Below, one piece after another: positions 34,727 to 47,413 of a stretch of DNA of 64,000 nucleotides. The stretch comes from Bryoerythrophyllum caledonicum (lineage: Eukaryota; Streptophyta; Bryopsida; Pottiales; Pottiaceae). The notes below the pieces were generated by a model. It was not told the DNA's origin. It saw only the letters and a list, made by a program, of their open reading frames with translations, and searched no databases. Each line of letters begins with the position of its first letter. The first letter of the stretch is position 1. Both the position numbers and the translations under genes were made by a program. The stretch spans positions 11,982,028 to 12,046,027 of the forward strand of contig OZ020519.1 of assembly GCA_963971425.1 (NCBI GenBank). The letters run 5' to 3'.

Positions 34727-35236
34727 TGTTTTTCGATAACTTCATCAAGAAGCTTGCCTTCCCTAACATTAACTCAATGACATTTCTTTAATTGGAAACG
34801 GCTAAGCAAATTTAAGTAGCCATAGATGCCTTTCCATCTAAAAGATAGTCCACAGTAAAGTCAGATTAAGAAACAAACGACTTATCTGTAGCAGTATAAG
34901 ACTATTGCAGGCTCGATGATAATCGCCAAGTTGCAGACTTGGTTGGCTGTTAGAGCCCGTTTGTTATCCGCCGACTGATTCCGAGTTCGAGTCTCATTGA
35001 ACTCGTTGAACTGTTCCGGCGGCTGCGGCTTGGCACTTGCTAGTGAGAGCAGGAAAATAAGCAGCCAACTGGCCACCTACCTACCCCTGAGCTAGAGACA
35101 AGAGATGCAGTACATCCAAGCTAGGCTAACAAGCTCTAAATGTTCCCACATTGAATTAAACTGTAGGTCACTCTACGACCACACTTTTTGTATCTATATT
35201 ATCTTTTTACATAGTGTAGTAATTTACAACACGACA

Positions 35237-36211
35237 CCGCTGGGCCGACCGCCGCGGCGGACGGCCTTCTCACGACAGCTCCCCCGTCCCCTATTAGATT
35301 GACAATGAATCGTCTCCCAACGGTCAGAATCACCGTGAGTATAAAGAAAACAGCACATGGAGCCTCACTTTACTTCTGAACTTTTGTTTCCCAAGAGCTT
35401 TCAGCTGCATTATGTATCTATTGCTTGGTAATCATCGAGTTCGGAAGTCTTAAATATCAGAGTTTCTTTTGGAACTCCTGATATTTCTTCCACATACTAC
35501 CTATCACGTTTGTACATTTCTCGATACTACACCCATCAGAATGGCTACCAAACCTTGGTTTCCTATGTATATCGAAATCACTGAAGTACAAGGAAAGAAG
35601 ACCAACTCTGTCCGATGCAATCTTTGACCGCATTTTTGCAAGAAGGCTAGAACGACAGCTAAGTCATCTCGGGTACGAAGAACTCCCTGGCAAGCGCAAT
35701 AGCGGTGTTGGCCTCTGCACCAAATTGACACCCCGCATATAGACTTTGTTTAAAAATTGTCTTGGCCACTACCCGAAACACAATGGAGAACTTTTCTCCG
35801 AACATTGCCCCACCCCACCATTGAAATCTACGCCTGCCTCAGGATATAGCACGCCCAAGTCCACCGGTGAAGATTCTTGTGTAGGGTCTACTCAAGCAAC
35901 CCCCCGTGATTTTACCATCAACCATGGTTGAACCGACCCCCACCTTCCACGACTTCACCGAACAAGGGAGTATAGGTGCCACGTACCCCATATTGGTCAG
36001 GCAATCCGTGCTCGAAGAGGGCTTTCAAGAAGTGGAGCGGCGGGAGCTAGACAAAGTGTGGGCAAAGTTTTTCTATGAAGCAAACGTGCCGTTTGCTACA
36101 GCACGGAATGCTGCATTCAAGGAAGCCGTGATGAAGACTGCCTCTTTCAAAAAACCATATGTCCCACCCTCTTACCATGACATTTGAATAAGGTTGACAT
36201 TTGAACAAGGT
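35237..36211 (+). pseudogene. hAT transposase 5' part, duplicated fragment
   Basis: Appears identical to 43458-44415. It includes the TATA box (35340), the start of the transposase gene (35541) and the frame ending VPPSYHDI. The fragment stops at 36211, after a short local duplication of a GACATTTGAAYAAGG motif, and joins the middle of a gypsy pol gene. It is a duplication by-product with no function of its own. Confidence 0.8.
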
Positions 36212-36599
36212 CTGACCAGCCTTCTTGCCTTCTCAAAGTGCTCAAATAGATGCCAATGTCTTTTAATTTATCTTGATATAGCTCTTCTTTGAATAGATGA
36301 ATGTCACCAGTTGTATCTGCTCCATCTACTGCCAAAACATAGCCATAATCTTCATCGTCATCTTCCTCACCAATTTCTTGTGCCTTCATCTCGTCTTCAC
36401 ACATATACCTGGCTCTGGATAGCATATCGGCTACTGAGTTTTTCTTGCCAGTAATATGAACTAACACAGGATTTAGTGATCTAATGTAGGCTATCCACCG
36501 TAGCATAGCAATGTCTGGAGTAGAACAATTGGCAACCATACCAATTAATGGCAAACAGTCAGTCTCCAAGATGACATTTGCACCTATCAAGTAATTTCA
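36147..36599 (-). pseudogene. G3 RNase H C-terminus and pre-integrase linker
   Basis: ILETDCLPLIGM (RNase H) and KKNSVADMLSRARY are visible, then an acidic linker (EEDDDEDYG) and IYLSTLRRQEGW. After that the frame runs into the hAT junction at 36211. A TGA at 36597-36599 falls at a likely Arg codon (AD|NYL). Confidence 0.75.
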
Positions 36600-36640
36600 A
36601 TCTGCTTTTAGTGCCGTTAGTGTCCCTAAAAGCTCCCTCT

Positions 36641-38365
36641 TCACTTGTGGATATGCTCTTTGACGCTCTGTAAGAATCCTTGCTCAAATCTTATAGCAAA
36701 TCTTCTTCCTTCTGCATCGTCTTGGCCAATAGCCCAACCTGTAGCAATTGGGCTAGTATCGACTGTCACAATTACTGGTCTGCCACTATCATATTCAACT
36801 TGTCTTAGAATTGGTGAAGACTTCAAAATGTCCTTTAATCCTTCCATTGCTAGCTCTTGATCATACCCCCATCTAAACTTCACTCCCTTTCTCAAGAGTT
36901 TGTATAATGGATCAGCCACATGAGCAAAATGTGGTACCCAAATCTGATAAAACACACATGTGCCTAAAAACCTCCTTACTTCGGTAATGCTACTACATGC
37001 TTTCATTCTAGCAATAGCATCTACTTTCTCAGGGTTAGGTTTTCTTCCATATCTTCCGCACAAGTGTCCAACTACCACAATTTCTCCCACACCAAACTTA
37101 GACTTGTCGATGGACAATGTTAAATCCACTTCTTCAAGCCTTTCCAGAATCATCTCCACATCTGCAATATGGTCCATCACAAATCTCCTGCAACCATCTT
37201 CATCCTTAGATAAATCTCTTGCCTCTTCCTTGCAGCCCTTGATTGGTATGTCATCAACAAAAGGTATTGTCTTCTCAGGTATAAAGTCTTTTAAAATGCG
37301 GTTCATGGCATTTTGCATGTGAGCCACTGAATTTGTGGCACCTTGAGGCAATGTGCACATCCTTACAAGTCCCAATGGAGTCTTCATGGTTGTCAAATCC
37401 CTGCTTTCATTTGCAAGTTGGAATTGATCATAACCTGAATATAAGTCTCCAATAGAATAGATGGCATGTCCTGCAAATGCTTCAGCCACTTCATCCACAA
37501 CCGGTCCAGACCCTTTGTTTCTGATAGTAACCTTATTAGCCGGCTGCATGTCTTGTATGAATCTTAATGCCCCTGATTTCTTCGGCACTGTAAACCAACG
37601 GTTGGAGTATGGAGCCATAGAAGGTTCAAGTATGCCCATTCGTACTTTCTCCTTCAGTAGACTCACCAACTTTGGCAACAAAGCCCTTGGCACTGGTATT
37701 GGCTTCAAATCCCATGGCACATGTGGCACAGAAAAAATAACCATTGGTGCAATTACATTAGGTTGCACACATCCAATTTCATCTGGTGATGACGCAAAGG
37801 CTTTGCCATGTTTGGAGAGCATGTCTCGGAATCTCTTCTTCTCTACTTCATTCAAGAATTCATCCCCTCCAATCTCTAGCTTGCCAATTGTCTCATTAGT
37901 GAATTTGTGCCCAATCTTCCTTGATTCTCTAAGTCCCGGTTCCTTCTCCGCCTGTTTAATGTGATCATCAGTGTCAGGTGGCAATTGTGTTGCGACGGGC
38001 CTCACTTTCTTTGCCACTGTCTTGTATTTGGTGTTAACATCAGCCTCAAAGTATGCACCATGGCTCTCAACCAATCCAATAGTTCTTGCTGATTTTAAAA
38101 GCTCGTCAAAGAGCTCCCTTGAATGAACCTCAACCACAACATCACTAGGCGTTGGCTTTTGGTCAAGTACACCTTCTAAAACCTTTACAATGTCATCAGA
38201 AAATCCTTCTTCTTCTATCACTCCAATAATATTCTCGTCATCCATTACCACACCCATTTTTTTGAATTTTTCTCCAATCTTCTTAACTGCCTTATTTCCT
38301 ACTGAATCCAAATCTTCAATCCTCATAAAAGTTACAAGGCTATCTCCTGTAACATTTAAAACCAC
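36641..38365 (-). pseudogene. G3 reverse transcriptase and RNase H
   Basis: 574 codons. The conserved blocks are VPRALLPKLVSLLKEKVRMG, WFTVPKKSGALRFIQDMQPA, SIGDLYSGYDQFQLA and LPQGATNSVAHMQNAMN, with the catalytic box PFVDDIPIKG. These are followed by the connection block RRFLGTCVFYQIWVPHFAHV and the RNase H start VIVTVDTSPIATGWAIGQ. A frameshift near 36640 separates it from the RNase H end, and another near 38370-38450 from gag-protease. It copies element RNA into DNA; this copy is broken. Confidence 0.85.
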
Positions 38366-38448
38366 ACGACCTCTACTATTTACATTGGGGAATGAAACTG
38401 TTGAGAAACCCCTTGCACCCGCGGACCCCCATCTTCCACGTGTGCAAT

Positions 38449-40965
38449 CTAGAAACCCTGAAAGTTTTCAGAGTCATCGATCATGGGTGCTTCTCTAAGT
38501 TGGGCTCTATGTCTCTCATGATTTGGCTTCACAGTGAGAAACTGCACTGCTTTCTTCCCATCACAACTCCGAATCCTAGCATAGTGTGAGCCGTCATCCA
38601 AAACCTTAGTTCCCATTCTTGTAGCAGTGATATATGGTTGTCCCAAAATAATCGGATACGTACCATTGTTCTGCACAAAGAAGTTTTGTTCAACTTCAAC
38701 ATCTCCAATCTTGGTCTTCACAGCAGGGCATGCACCGTAAAGACCCCCTCTCTCATTATTTGCTGCTCGCAAAACCCATCCATGGTTGATGTCAATGGGC
38801 CACTTACCCTTTTCATAGATCTTCCTTGAGATTATGTTAATCTCAGATCCATGATCAACCAGAGCTAATATAGACTCATCCAAGTCTCCAAGCTTCACAC
38901 GTGTCTCTGTTGTAGCTCTGGCCCAGAATGGCTGAGTATAAGTTCGCATTGTTTCATCCTCATGTTCTCCCCAAAACTCTCCACCCATACAACATATCAT
39001 TGCAACCTCTTCAGGAGAAGCGTCACCCTTTGCCTTCTCTGATTTCTTCGCAATGAATTCTAAGGAAAACATCTGCAAGACCTCATCTTCCATTTCTCCA
39101 TCCAGAAGATTTGAAACATCTTCCACATCCTTCTCCCTCGAGCTTGTAGAATCACACATCATGACAAACACTTGCCCAATCTCTTCTTCCTCATCTTTAG
39201 TCACGTGAGTATCTATCGCCTTTGCCATCACTGTCTCTGCTGTCATTTGCCTCTTTCTCTTGATAACATCTATTATGAGCTCGTGAAAGTCTTTCTTGGC
39301 GATACCAAGAGCTTCTCTCAAAGTGAATTCAATCTTTGCATCAAGAATCCTCTCTTCAAGAATGCCCTTCATATCAATTGAAGATTCAATATCGGATTGA
39401 AGTTTGTAGGCTGGTACTTTACCTCTTCCCTTTGCAGAATCTTCTTTCTCCTTTCCCTTCATACTGCTCATCCTTTCCTCCCATTTGTCTTTTGGTAGTG
39501 GTGCATTCCCTGGATGTAAGTTAGAAGGTCCAGCATCTTGCTTCTGGCGAGTGTGATTTGCTGGCCCTTGTGCTGGAGTGGTATCCTTGTTGCCTGAAGG
39601 CTTTCTCTTACTTACTGGCTCCGTTGTCTCTTCTTCTTCATCTCTGCCACGTTTGGCTTCGACCAACGCATCGCTAGGCAAATCGACCCCTTGCTCATTA
39701 TCCAGATATGCCCTGATGGTGATCGCGTCTACCGGATCATCCCATCCAGTAAGCTGTCTAATAGCTTGTGCTCCTCTGACCATCAACTCTGTGGGTACAT
39801 GAGATAAGGTTTTCACCTTATCCTGCTCGACCTCAATGCTATAGGTTTCTGCCTCCTTGCCTTTTGAAGTACCGCCATTTTTCAACCGCTCATCCATCAA
39901 CTTCTTCATGCCCCCTCTTCCAAAGTTGGTGTTCAATACTTCTTCCGTCGAAGCATCTCTAATCCTTCCTTCTTTGAAAGAAATAATGCCATTCTTCATA
40001 GCATCTGCATACGATGTACAATCCCCACGCTTGTGGCTTGGATCATCACACCAAATGCACCTCATGACAAAATCCTTCTGTCCTCCACTTGGTTGTGAAC
40101 CACTCGTTTTGGTATTCCTCATAAGCGTACTCATCTCCACCTTCAATTCCTTGATGCCCTTCATAAGCTCTTGAATTGTAGCATCATCCACCATTTTGCC
40201 CTTTGTGGAACCTGGAGGAGTAGAAGTAGGCCGGATTGATGTTGAAGCTGTGTTTTCTACTATCGGTAAAACCTCTGTCCTTGCTCCAAGTCCTCTTGCC
40301 TTCACACGTTGTTGTTTGGCTATAGTGCTCACCCCTTCTTCCAATCTCCTCCAATTAGTGGTAAACCCACCTACGGTAGTACTGTCTGAGAGAAAAAGAA
40401 GCAATCTGTCTTCTAATGCTTCATCCGCAGCTTGTAGAAAAAGCTCAGACTTCCTCACCTCCAGAAGACGCTTCTCAACCAAAGGTAACTGCCCAAACTT
40501 CTTCTCAAACTCTCTGAGTAATTCGTTAGGCCCCATGTGCTTGCCAGGCCGTTGTTCCACCCAATCAAGAAACCCTCTCTTGGACATCCTCTCAGTATCT
40601 TCATCAAAGTACTCATCTCTGAGTCTTTCTTCAAATGCAGCCCATGAGGGCACATCTATACCCTCATGCAACTGTCTGACCCTCTCCCTGATCTCAGGTA
40701 CAACTGCAAGGTGAAAAGTCTCTATCATCCTCTCTCCAGCTACTTGATAAATCTCCATCTCGCATCCATAGACCCTCAAAAACTAGGAAACATTCTTGCC
40801 ATCAAACCTCCATAATTTGTTGATGATAGTCTTCAAAGCCTTCGTAGCTCCTTGTCCCGATGTATTAGCAACTTGTTGGCCCATAAGCATTTGCATGGCC
40901 CTCATAAACTCCTCCGCAAGATTCTGACCACCTCCACCACCTCGAATTCTTCCAGAATCATCCAT
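38449..40965 (-). pseudogene. G3 gag and protease
   Basis: Met at 40965 starts MDDSGRIRGGGGGQN. A TAG at 40783-40785 (FDGKNVS|FLRVYG) splits it from a 776-codon frame. The order is capsid-like helices, CCHC knuckle (CIWCDDPSHKRGDC), a long charged linker and a retropepsin-like site LVDHGSEINII, followed by PIILGQPYITATRMG. The frame ends at a TAG near 38449, a shifted frame later resuming reverse transcriptase. Confidence 0.8.
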
Positions 40966-40997
40966 CTTTCTCTAACCAAACCAAATGCCCTAAAGCG

Positions 40998-41015
40998 CTC
41001 TCAGTGGAAGCACCA
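40998..41015 (-). promoter_or_regulatory. G3 primer-binding site
   Basis: Two bases after the LTR end (minus strand) comes TGGTGCTTCCACTGAGAG. TGG complements a tRNA CCA end, and position and spacing fit a retroelement PBS. The tRNA was not identified. Confidence 0.5.
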
Positions 41016-41017
41016 AA

Positions 41018-43457
41018 TGTCGTGTAGAGAGTCTTTGCTTCAGGAATACCCAGGGTTCTTGGCTGCACTTAGTTTAGAGAGGGAGAGGGAGAATATAGAA
41101 CATATGATTTGTGTCCAAGTCCATATAAACTTATAAGTCCTCATTCACCATATCAGAAAGGCCTCTGATCTTCAACTTGTATAATAAAACTCGATGTACA
41201 TATAATAAGACATGATGCAGATGTCTTGTAGAACTTGTCTCTCAAAAACTTAACTCAAAACATTAATTATCCTTAACCTAAATCAAGCCTTAATCAAACT
41301 CTGATTAAATTAACTAATTCCACTTAATAATAATTAATTAATAGTTAAGATAATTATATTTAACTAAAATGATTAACCTTGATTCATCCACTTAATTTTA
41401 GTTAAGCTAATTGATTACAATTAGACTAGTTAATCTTACTTAACACAATTAACCTTGATTAAGATAATTAATTCTTTAATTAACCTCAATCCGACATACC
41501 TTTACCCTTACATACCCTAACCACTTCATACCCTTCTCCTATATACCCTTACTCCCTTTGAAATAATTTATCTAACCTCTCATTAAGTATAAACCGAACT
41601 CAAACTCTCTTTTAAACTCTTGATTAACCTTCTAATTCAAAATACCACTACGGTTTCATACAAACTCGGAATGAGACGTGCTATAGCTACTTGAAAAGCC
41701 ACTAAAATACACCACATACACATCAAATTTCACTTCCAGAAACTCATCTAGCCAGCCGCTATGTGCAATCAAAGTTACTTCTTACAAAAATTCGAGTCAG
41801 CTGACCCCTCTTCTTTCAAACTAGTGCTATGACTTCACAAAAACTCGAAATAGAGCATAAGATAGCTCTTTGGAAAGCTATTTACAGTGTACAAACACTC
41901 ACCAAAGATGTCATTTAGATATACTTTGTACAACTCGCTACAAGGCTTCAAACCTACTGCTCATGAAAACATGGGGCAGCAGACCCCCTTGTGTTCGACA
42001 AGGCGCCGTTCACTCATACTTTTAGCTCTAAGACCGAGTGATAGCTTCATAGAGAGCTAACAATAAGGGCTACAACATACTCAAAATCCAAAACAAACTA
42101 CAACAAAAACAACCAGAGAGAGCCCCCGCAGTCCAGCCCCTCCTTGGTAAGGAAGAACCCAACCCCCAAAACGGGGAAAGGAGCCAATCACAACTAACCT
42201 CAGTCCATTCAAAGGCCACATGGGCATCTTAAACCCCATTGGTTGCTCAAATTCTCCCCCTTATCAACTCTTATCATCCCTCTATCCCTTCTATTCTTTG
42301 TATTTTTAAACACTAACTACCTGGTCATCAATCTAAAGACCGGGTTTCTTCAACAACAACAACTAACTACAAATATATTAAGAAAAATAACAACAAATGG
42401 TCTCAACTTCAGCCCCTAGATGGATTAAACATGTAAAAAGTCAAGAATCTCACGAAGAACAGCAGCAATGTAACTTGATCGCCTTTCACTACCCAAGTGT
42501 CTGAGCGGGCCTTGAAGCCAAAGACGGTGACCAAGGTCATTGGACAAGCGGGTTACCATTTGACCTTCGTTAGTGTTTTGAAAACACCCTTCAAACACCA
42601 CTTGATGGCCTTCGATAAGCACATCTCCAACCTCCAAGACGATTACTAAAGTTCTTGCCTCCGGTTGTAAACTTCTTAAACTTGTCAAAGGAACTTGTTG
42701 AGGATCAAAAGCGGTACGTGGTTGAACACGACGCTCAGAAGGCCCTGCTTCCTCTCGCTCACGCCGCCTTGATGTCGATGGTTGAGAAAGTTGAATTGGA
42801 TCATCCGGTGAGTGAGCTAAAAGAAACTCCCAATCATCAGGGTCTTGAGAAGCCATACTATCAACCTATAGAAACTAAGAAGAAACAATCCAAACTAATA
42901 ATGACCTGAAGTAATGCATAAGGCACGGCAACCATCTACCCTTTATATGTTTTTCGATAACTTCATCAAGAAGCTTGCCTTCCCTAACATTAACTCAATG
43001 ACATTTCTTTAATTGGAAACGGCTAAGCAAATTTAAGTAGCCATAGATGCCTTTCCATCTAAAAGATAGTCCACAGTAAAGTCAGATTAAGAAACAAACG
43101 ACTTATCTGTAGCAGTATAAGACTATTGCAGGCTCGATGATAATCGCCAAGTTGCAGACTTGGTTGGCTGTTAGAGCCCGTTTGTTATCCGCCGACTGAT
43201 TCCGAGTTCGAGTCTCATTGAACTCGTTGAACTGTTCCGGCGGCTGCGGCTTGGCACTTGCTAGTGAGAGCAGGAAAATAAGCAGCCAACTGGCCACCTA
43301 CCTACCCCTGAGCTAGAGACAAGAGATGCAGTACATCCAAGCTAGGCTAACAAGCTCTAAATGTTCCCACATTGAATTAAACTGTAGGTCACTCTACGAC
43401 CACACTTTTTGTATCTATATTATCTTTTTACATAGTGTAGTAATTTACAACACGACA
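41018..43457 (-). repeat. G3 5' LTR (2440 bp)
   Basis: TGTCGTGT...ACACGACA ends. No difference was seen from 32797-35236 along the lines compared. Confidence 0.85.
42425..42856 (-). CDS. Small LTR-encoded protein (143 aa), copy 2
   Basis: Residue-for-residue the same as the frame at 34204-34635, from ATG to stop, with its own TATA box at 42942-42947. In the element's sense orientation it would be near the start of the U3-driven transcript. Composition is acidic then basic; no signal peptide or membrane segment is evident. It may be an accessory protein or a captured host fragment. Confidence 0.45.
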   Translation of the reverse strand: MASQDPDDWEFLLAHSPDDPIQLSQPSTSRRREREEAGPSERRVQPRTAFDPQQVPLTSLRSLQPEARTLVIVLEVGDVLIEGHQVVFEGCFQNTNEGQMVTRLSNDLGHRLWLQGPLRHLGSERRSSYIAAVLREILDFLHV

Positions 43458-43560
43458 CCGCTGGGCCGACCGCCGCGGCGGACGGCCTTCTCACGACAGC
43501 TCCCCCGTCCCCTATTAGATTGACAATGAATCGTCTCCCAACGGTCAGAATCACCGTGAG

Positions 43561-43566
43561 TATAAA
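43561..43566 (+). promoter_or_regulatory. TATA box of hAT transposase gene
   Basis: TATAAA in the context GTGAGTATAAAGAAAAC, about 200 bp before the transposase ATG. An identical box stands at 35340 in the duplicated fragment. Confidence 0.55.
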
Positions 43567-43761
43567 GAAAACAGCACATGGAGCCTCACTTTACTTCTGA
43601 ACTTTTGTTTCCCAAGAGCTTTCAGCTGCATTATGTATCTATTGCTTGGTAATCATCGAGTTCGGAAGTCTTAAATATCAGAGTTTCTTTTGGAACTCCT
43701 GATATTTCTTCCACATACTACCTATCACGTTTGTACATTTCTCGATACTACACCCATCAGA

Positions 43762-46700
43762 ATGGCTACCAAACCTTGGTTTCCTATGTATATCGAAATC
43801 ACTGAAGTACAAGGAAAGAAGACCAACTCTGTCCGATGCAATCTTTGACCGCATTTTTGCAAGAAGGCTAGAACGACAGCTAAGTCATCTCGGGTACGAA
43901 GAACTCCCTGGCAAGCGCAATAGCGGTGTTGGCCTCTGCACCAAATTGACACCCCGCATATAGACTTTGTTTAAAAATTGTCTTGGCCACTACCCGAAAC
44001 ACAATGGAGAACTTTTCTCCGAACATTGCCCCACCCCACCATTGAAATCTACGCCTGCCTCAGGATATAGCACGCCCAAGTCCACCGGTGAAGATTCTTG
44101 TGTAGGGTCTACTCAAGCAACCCCCCGTGATTTTACCATCAACCATGGTTGAACCGACCCCCACCTTCCACGACTTCACCGAACAAGGGAGTATAGGTGC
44201 CACGTACCCCATATTGGTCAGGCAATCCGTGCTCGAAGAGGGCTTTCAAGAAGTGGAGCGGCGGGAGCTAGACAAAGTGTGGGCAAAGTTTTTCTATGAA
44301 GCAAACGTGCCGTTTGCTACAGCACGGAATGCTGCATTCAAGGAAGCCGTGATGAAGACTGCCTCTTTCAAAAAACCATATGTCCCACCCTCTTACCATG
44401 ACATTTGAACAAGGTTGTTGGGACAAGCGAAGGCTGATTTGGAAGCACAACGTAATAAAAGATTGTTCGAGTGTGTTCGGAAGTTTGGAGGAACTCTAGC
44501 CATAGATGGGTGGACATCCGTGACTAGTCGCCCTTTGTGCAATGCAATGCTCGTGTCTCCCGCTGGAGAGCTCTTTTTGGGAGCTGTAGATACCACGGGC
44601 AATGAAAAGAATGTTGCGTACCTGGCATCCATCAGGTTCAAGTTCATTGAACAAGTTGGCGCCCACAACATTGTTCAGGTGTGTGCTGACAATGCTCCAG
44701 TCATGCTCAATGCCTCAGCATTGGTGGTCAAGAAATATCCACACATATACATTCAAGGATGTGCCGCGCATGCCATGGACTTATTATTGGAGGACTGGGG
44801 GAAGACTACATGGGTAAAAGAAACTCTCGAGAAGGCCAAGTTCTTGGTTAAGTTTGTCAAGAATCGGCAAATGCCCCTCGCCCTGTTTCGTAAACACGAG
44901 GCGAAGTTCAACCTATTGCTCCATGGGCAAACAAGATTTGCATGCAATTTCATAATGATAGATCGCCTACTGAAGGTCAAGGAATCATTGGAGCAAACCG
45001 TCATTGATCCTGAATGGCGGGCATACGCCTCCAGGAAGTCACTCTCGGCTAGAGATAAAGTAGTCATTTCTCGAGCCATCAAAAGAGTGGTTCTAGATGA
45101 GCATTTCTCGGAGCGATGCACGAACTTCCACGAGATAGTAGCCCCTGTAGTGTATGCGCTTCGGGAATTCGATGCCAAGGAACCTTGCATGCCCAAGGTT
45201 TTGCACATCCTTCGCGACCTCGAGAAGCATGTCCTAGCGTTGCGTAATGAACCATTCAGTCTCGATAGCGATTTAGCGTTCATTGCTGAGGACGAGTTCT
45301 ACGCACGGAAACGGATGATGACCACGGATTTACATTCCGCCGGTGCACTTCTCAATCCTTATTTACTCCATGACGAAGAGTTGGCCAATGATCCGGATGT
45401 CATCACGGCATGCAAACGAGTACTACAAAAGCTATGTGTTCCTAAGATTTACCCGGACGTGGTGAACGAGTTCTTCGCATTTCGAAACAAGGATGTACCA
45501 TTCCATGACATGTTGGATCCTAAGGACCAAAAATGTTCTCCGTATGCTTGGTGGGATTTTGAAGGTGCTTGTGGAAAGCTCCTTGCACCAATTGCAAAGA
45601 GAATACTAGCGCAGACAGTGTCATCTTCTTCTTGCGAACGCAATTGGAGTAGCTACTCTTTCGTCCACGACAAGAAACGGAATCGGTTATTACCGGGAAG
45701 GACTGATGACTTGGTCTTTGTGTATACGAACTCAAAGTTGCTTGCGAATGCCAAGTTGACGGATAAGAAGAGGTGGTACGCGGAGAACTTGGATTTAGAA
45801 GATCCACAACCACGTGAGTCGGATGACCCAGACTACTCTGACGATTCAAGCACCGGTGCCCTTGCCAATTACGATGTAGAGCATTTAGACAATGACATCG
45901 TCAGCAGCCCTTCTGAACGTATGGATCATACTCACGACGCCCCAATCACCGAGTATGATTTTGTCGATGACGACGTTCTTGTAGAGAAAGAAAATGACTT
46001 GTTGCCTATAACGCGGTACTTGAATGGAGACGGCATGGTCAATAGCAATAATATCCTTTGTCGTGGACCGACTCCGCTTCCGGAAGACACGAAGGACAAG
46101 GGAGGAGAAGATTTATCATCCTCACGTGCAACGGCACTACGCGGGCAAAAAATGCAAGGGTCCTCAGTGAAGAGTGTTGAGGAAGGCGTCCACGGTCTCG
46201 CACTTGCGGACAACCGCGAGCAAACAACAAAAGAGCCATTCCTAGACGACACGGTTGTTCTCGGGGAAAAAACTATGGAGGGCGGAACTAACGGCGGTAC
46301 ACGGAGTCCCATTCACGTTACGGAGAAGAAGGCATCCTCCTCTAAGGATCAACCGTCCTTGCAAGGTCGCGCATCGCGGTCTCTATTTGCAACCCCTCTT
46401 GCAACGGTCACTACAACCAATTTGAAATCCTCCCACGGTTTGGTGTCCCTTTCAAAACATGTGCGACCTCGAACGCCGCAACGCCAATCCGATGGCCTAC
46501 CTAGTGATGGCGATGTACCTCTGTCTAAGCTCTTCATACATCACCCCGAGGTACAGGGAGGTTTGGGGTTACAACCTAGGCGGCCTACCAACGACAGGAG
46601 GAAACGTAAAGCTTCCATGCATCCATTTCTTTGCACGCGACCTAGTAATCCCATTGATGTCATTGGAACTTGTAAGAGATTCAAAACCATTAAAACATTG

Positions 46701-46823
46701 TCGATCAAACGGAGAATCAAACAAGAATCCGCCACGGATAATGAAGACGATCCTTCGGGATCTAGTGGAGCTGAAATCAAAGATGACAGCAATTACGAAC
46801 TTCCTACCGACGTGAATGAGTAG
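43762..46823 (+). pseudogene. hAT transposase (BED finger, DUF659-like, hATC) with long C-terminal tail
   Basis: Starts MATKPWFPMYIEITEVQG at 43762. A BED-type zinc finger can be followed across frames (VRCNL..., then GVGLCTKLT), so an early frameshift is present. The frame from 44127 carries LDKVWAKFFYEANVPFATA. A TGA at 44406-44408 (SYHDI|TRLLGQAK) interrupts it, and the same frame runs on to 46823. DUF659-like residues are LAIDGWTSVTSRPLCNAML and VCADNAPVM, with HAMDLLLEDWG after them. The hATC dimerisation block is WWDF...SSSSCERNWSSY...KKRNRLL...DLVFVYTN. Beyond it lie roughly 330 residues of acidic, Ser-rich then basic sequence, longer than usual for hAT. The protein would cut and paste the element at its TIRs. 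Two coding breaks make this copy inactive. Confidence 0.85.
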
Positions 46824-47413
46824 GAAAATTTGGCCCATTTACGTAGTATGCATTCACCGCACTTATTTTGATTGTTAATACTATAGTTCGAGTTTATGGT
46901 GCTTTATAGTCGTTCTACGTATGCATTAAAAGTTTCTATTGTCTCAATTGATTCTTGGATTTATTCCGAATATCAATAAAGTTTTTTCATATATGCACAA
47001 GTTTTACATCCATCTCTTTTGCTCTTCTATTGTCTTGTGTTTTGTGTATGGATTTAGTCATCCCATACGAAATGACTTAAACATGACATTCTTGTTGTAT
47101 GCAAATGTAATTCGAGTTTGCAAACTTCTATTCATTTCACTGCTTTGCATCCACCTGATGCACCACAATATTTCTAACACCCACATACAATTAAGGAATT
47201 CAGAAGTTGACAAAATGTATTACAAATTGTAAACCTTTATTTCAAAAAGTATGCCCCACCATGGCATGCTTCCGACTTCTTGTTACACCATTACTTAAAC
47301 AACAACTACGCTAAGCTTTACATTCATCTACCACATTCTATTGCCTTGAAGAAGAAGGCTCGTCGGTATGATCCGTTCGAGTGCTACTACGAGTCCGCGG
47401 TCTCTCGCTTGGC
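46824..47413. other. Intergenic region between hAT and RING gene
   Basis: Holds a polyadenylation-like AATAAAG near 46975 after the hAT gene. The two genes are convergent and share this 590-bp tail. Nothing else is supported. Confidence 0.4.

Larger units (their letters stand above)
32797..35236 (-). repeat. LTR of gypsy element G3, solo-like copy (2440 bp)
   Basis: The ends are TGTCGTGT and ACACGACA, perfect 8-bp inverted termini. It is flanked by CCGC on both sides and by hAT sequence on both sides, so it looks like a solo LTR. Offset 8221 bp from the LTR at 41018-43457, with no difference seen wherever I compared lines. Confidence 0.8.
36212..43457 (-). mobile_element. Gypsy element G3, 3'-truncated, with 5' LTR
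   Basis: On the minus strand: 5' LTR (43457-41018), primer-binding site, gag with protease (40965-38449), reverse transcriptase and RNase H (38365-36212). Integrase and 3' end are absent, because the pol frame is cut at 36212 by hAT DNA. Flanking CCGC at 43458 matches the left flank of the LTR at 32797, so the original element sat inside the hAT with a 4-bp target duplication. It belongs to a different gypsy lineage from E1/E2. Confidence 0.8.

Noticed and set aside
32797-44408. 3.4-kb LTRs for gypsy element G3
   Set aside because: The direct repeat is 3.4 kb, but inverted termini TGTCGTGT/ACACGACA and the CCGC flanks define LTRs of 2440 bp. The remaining part of the repeat is hAT transposase DNA.
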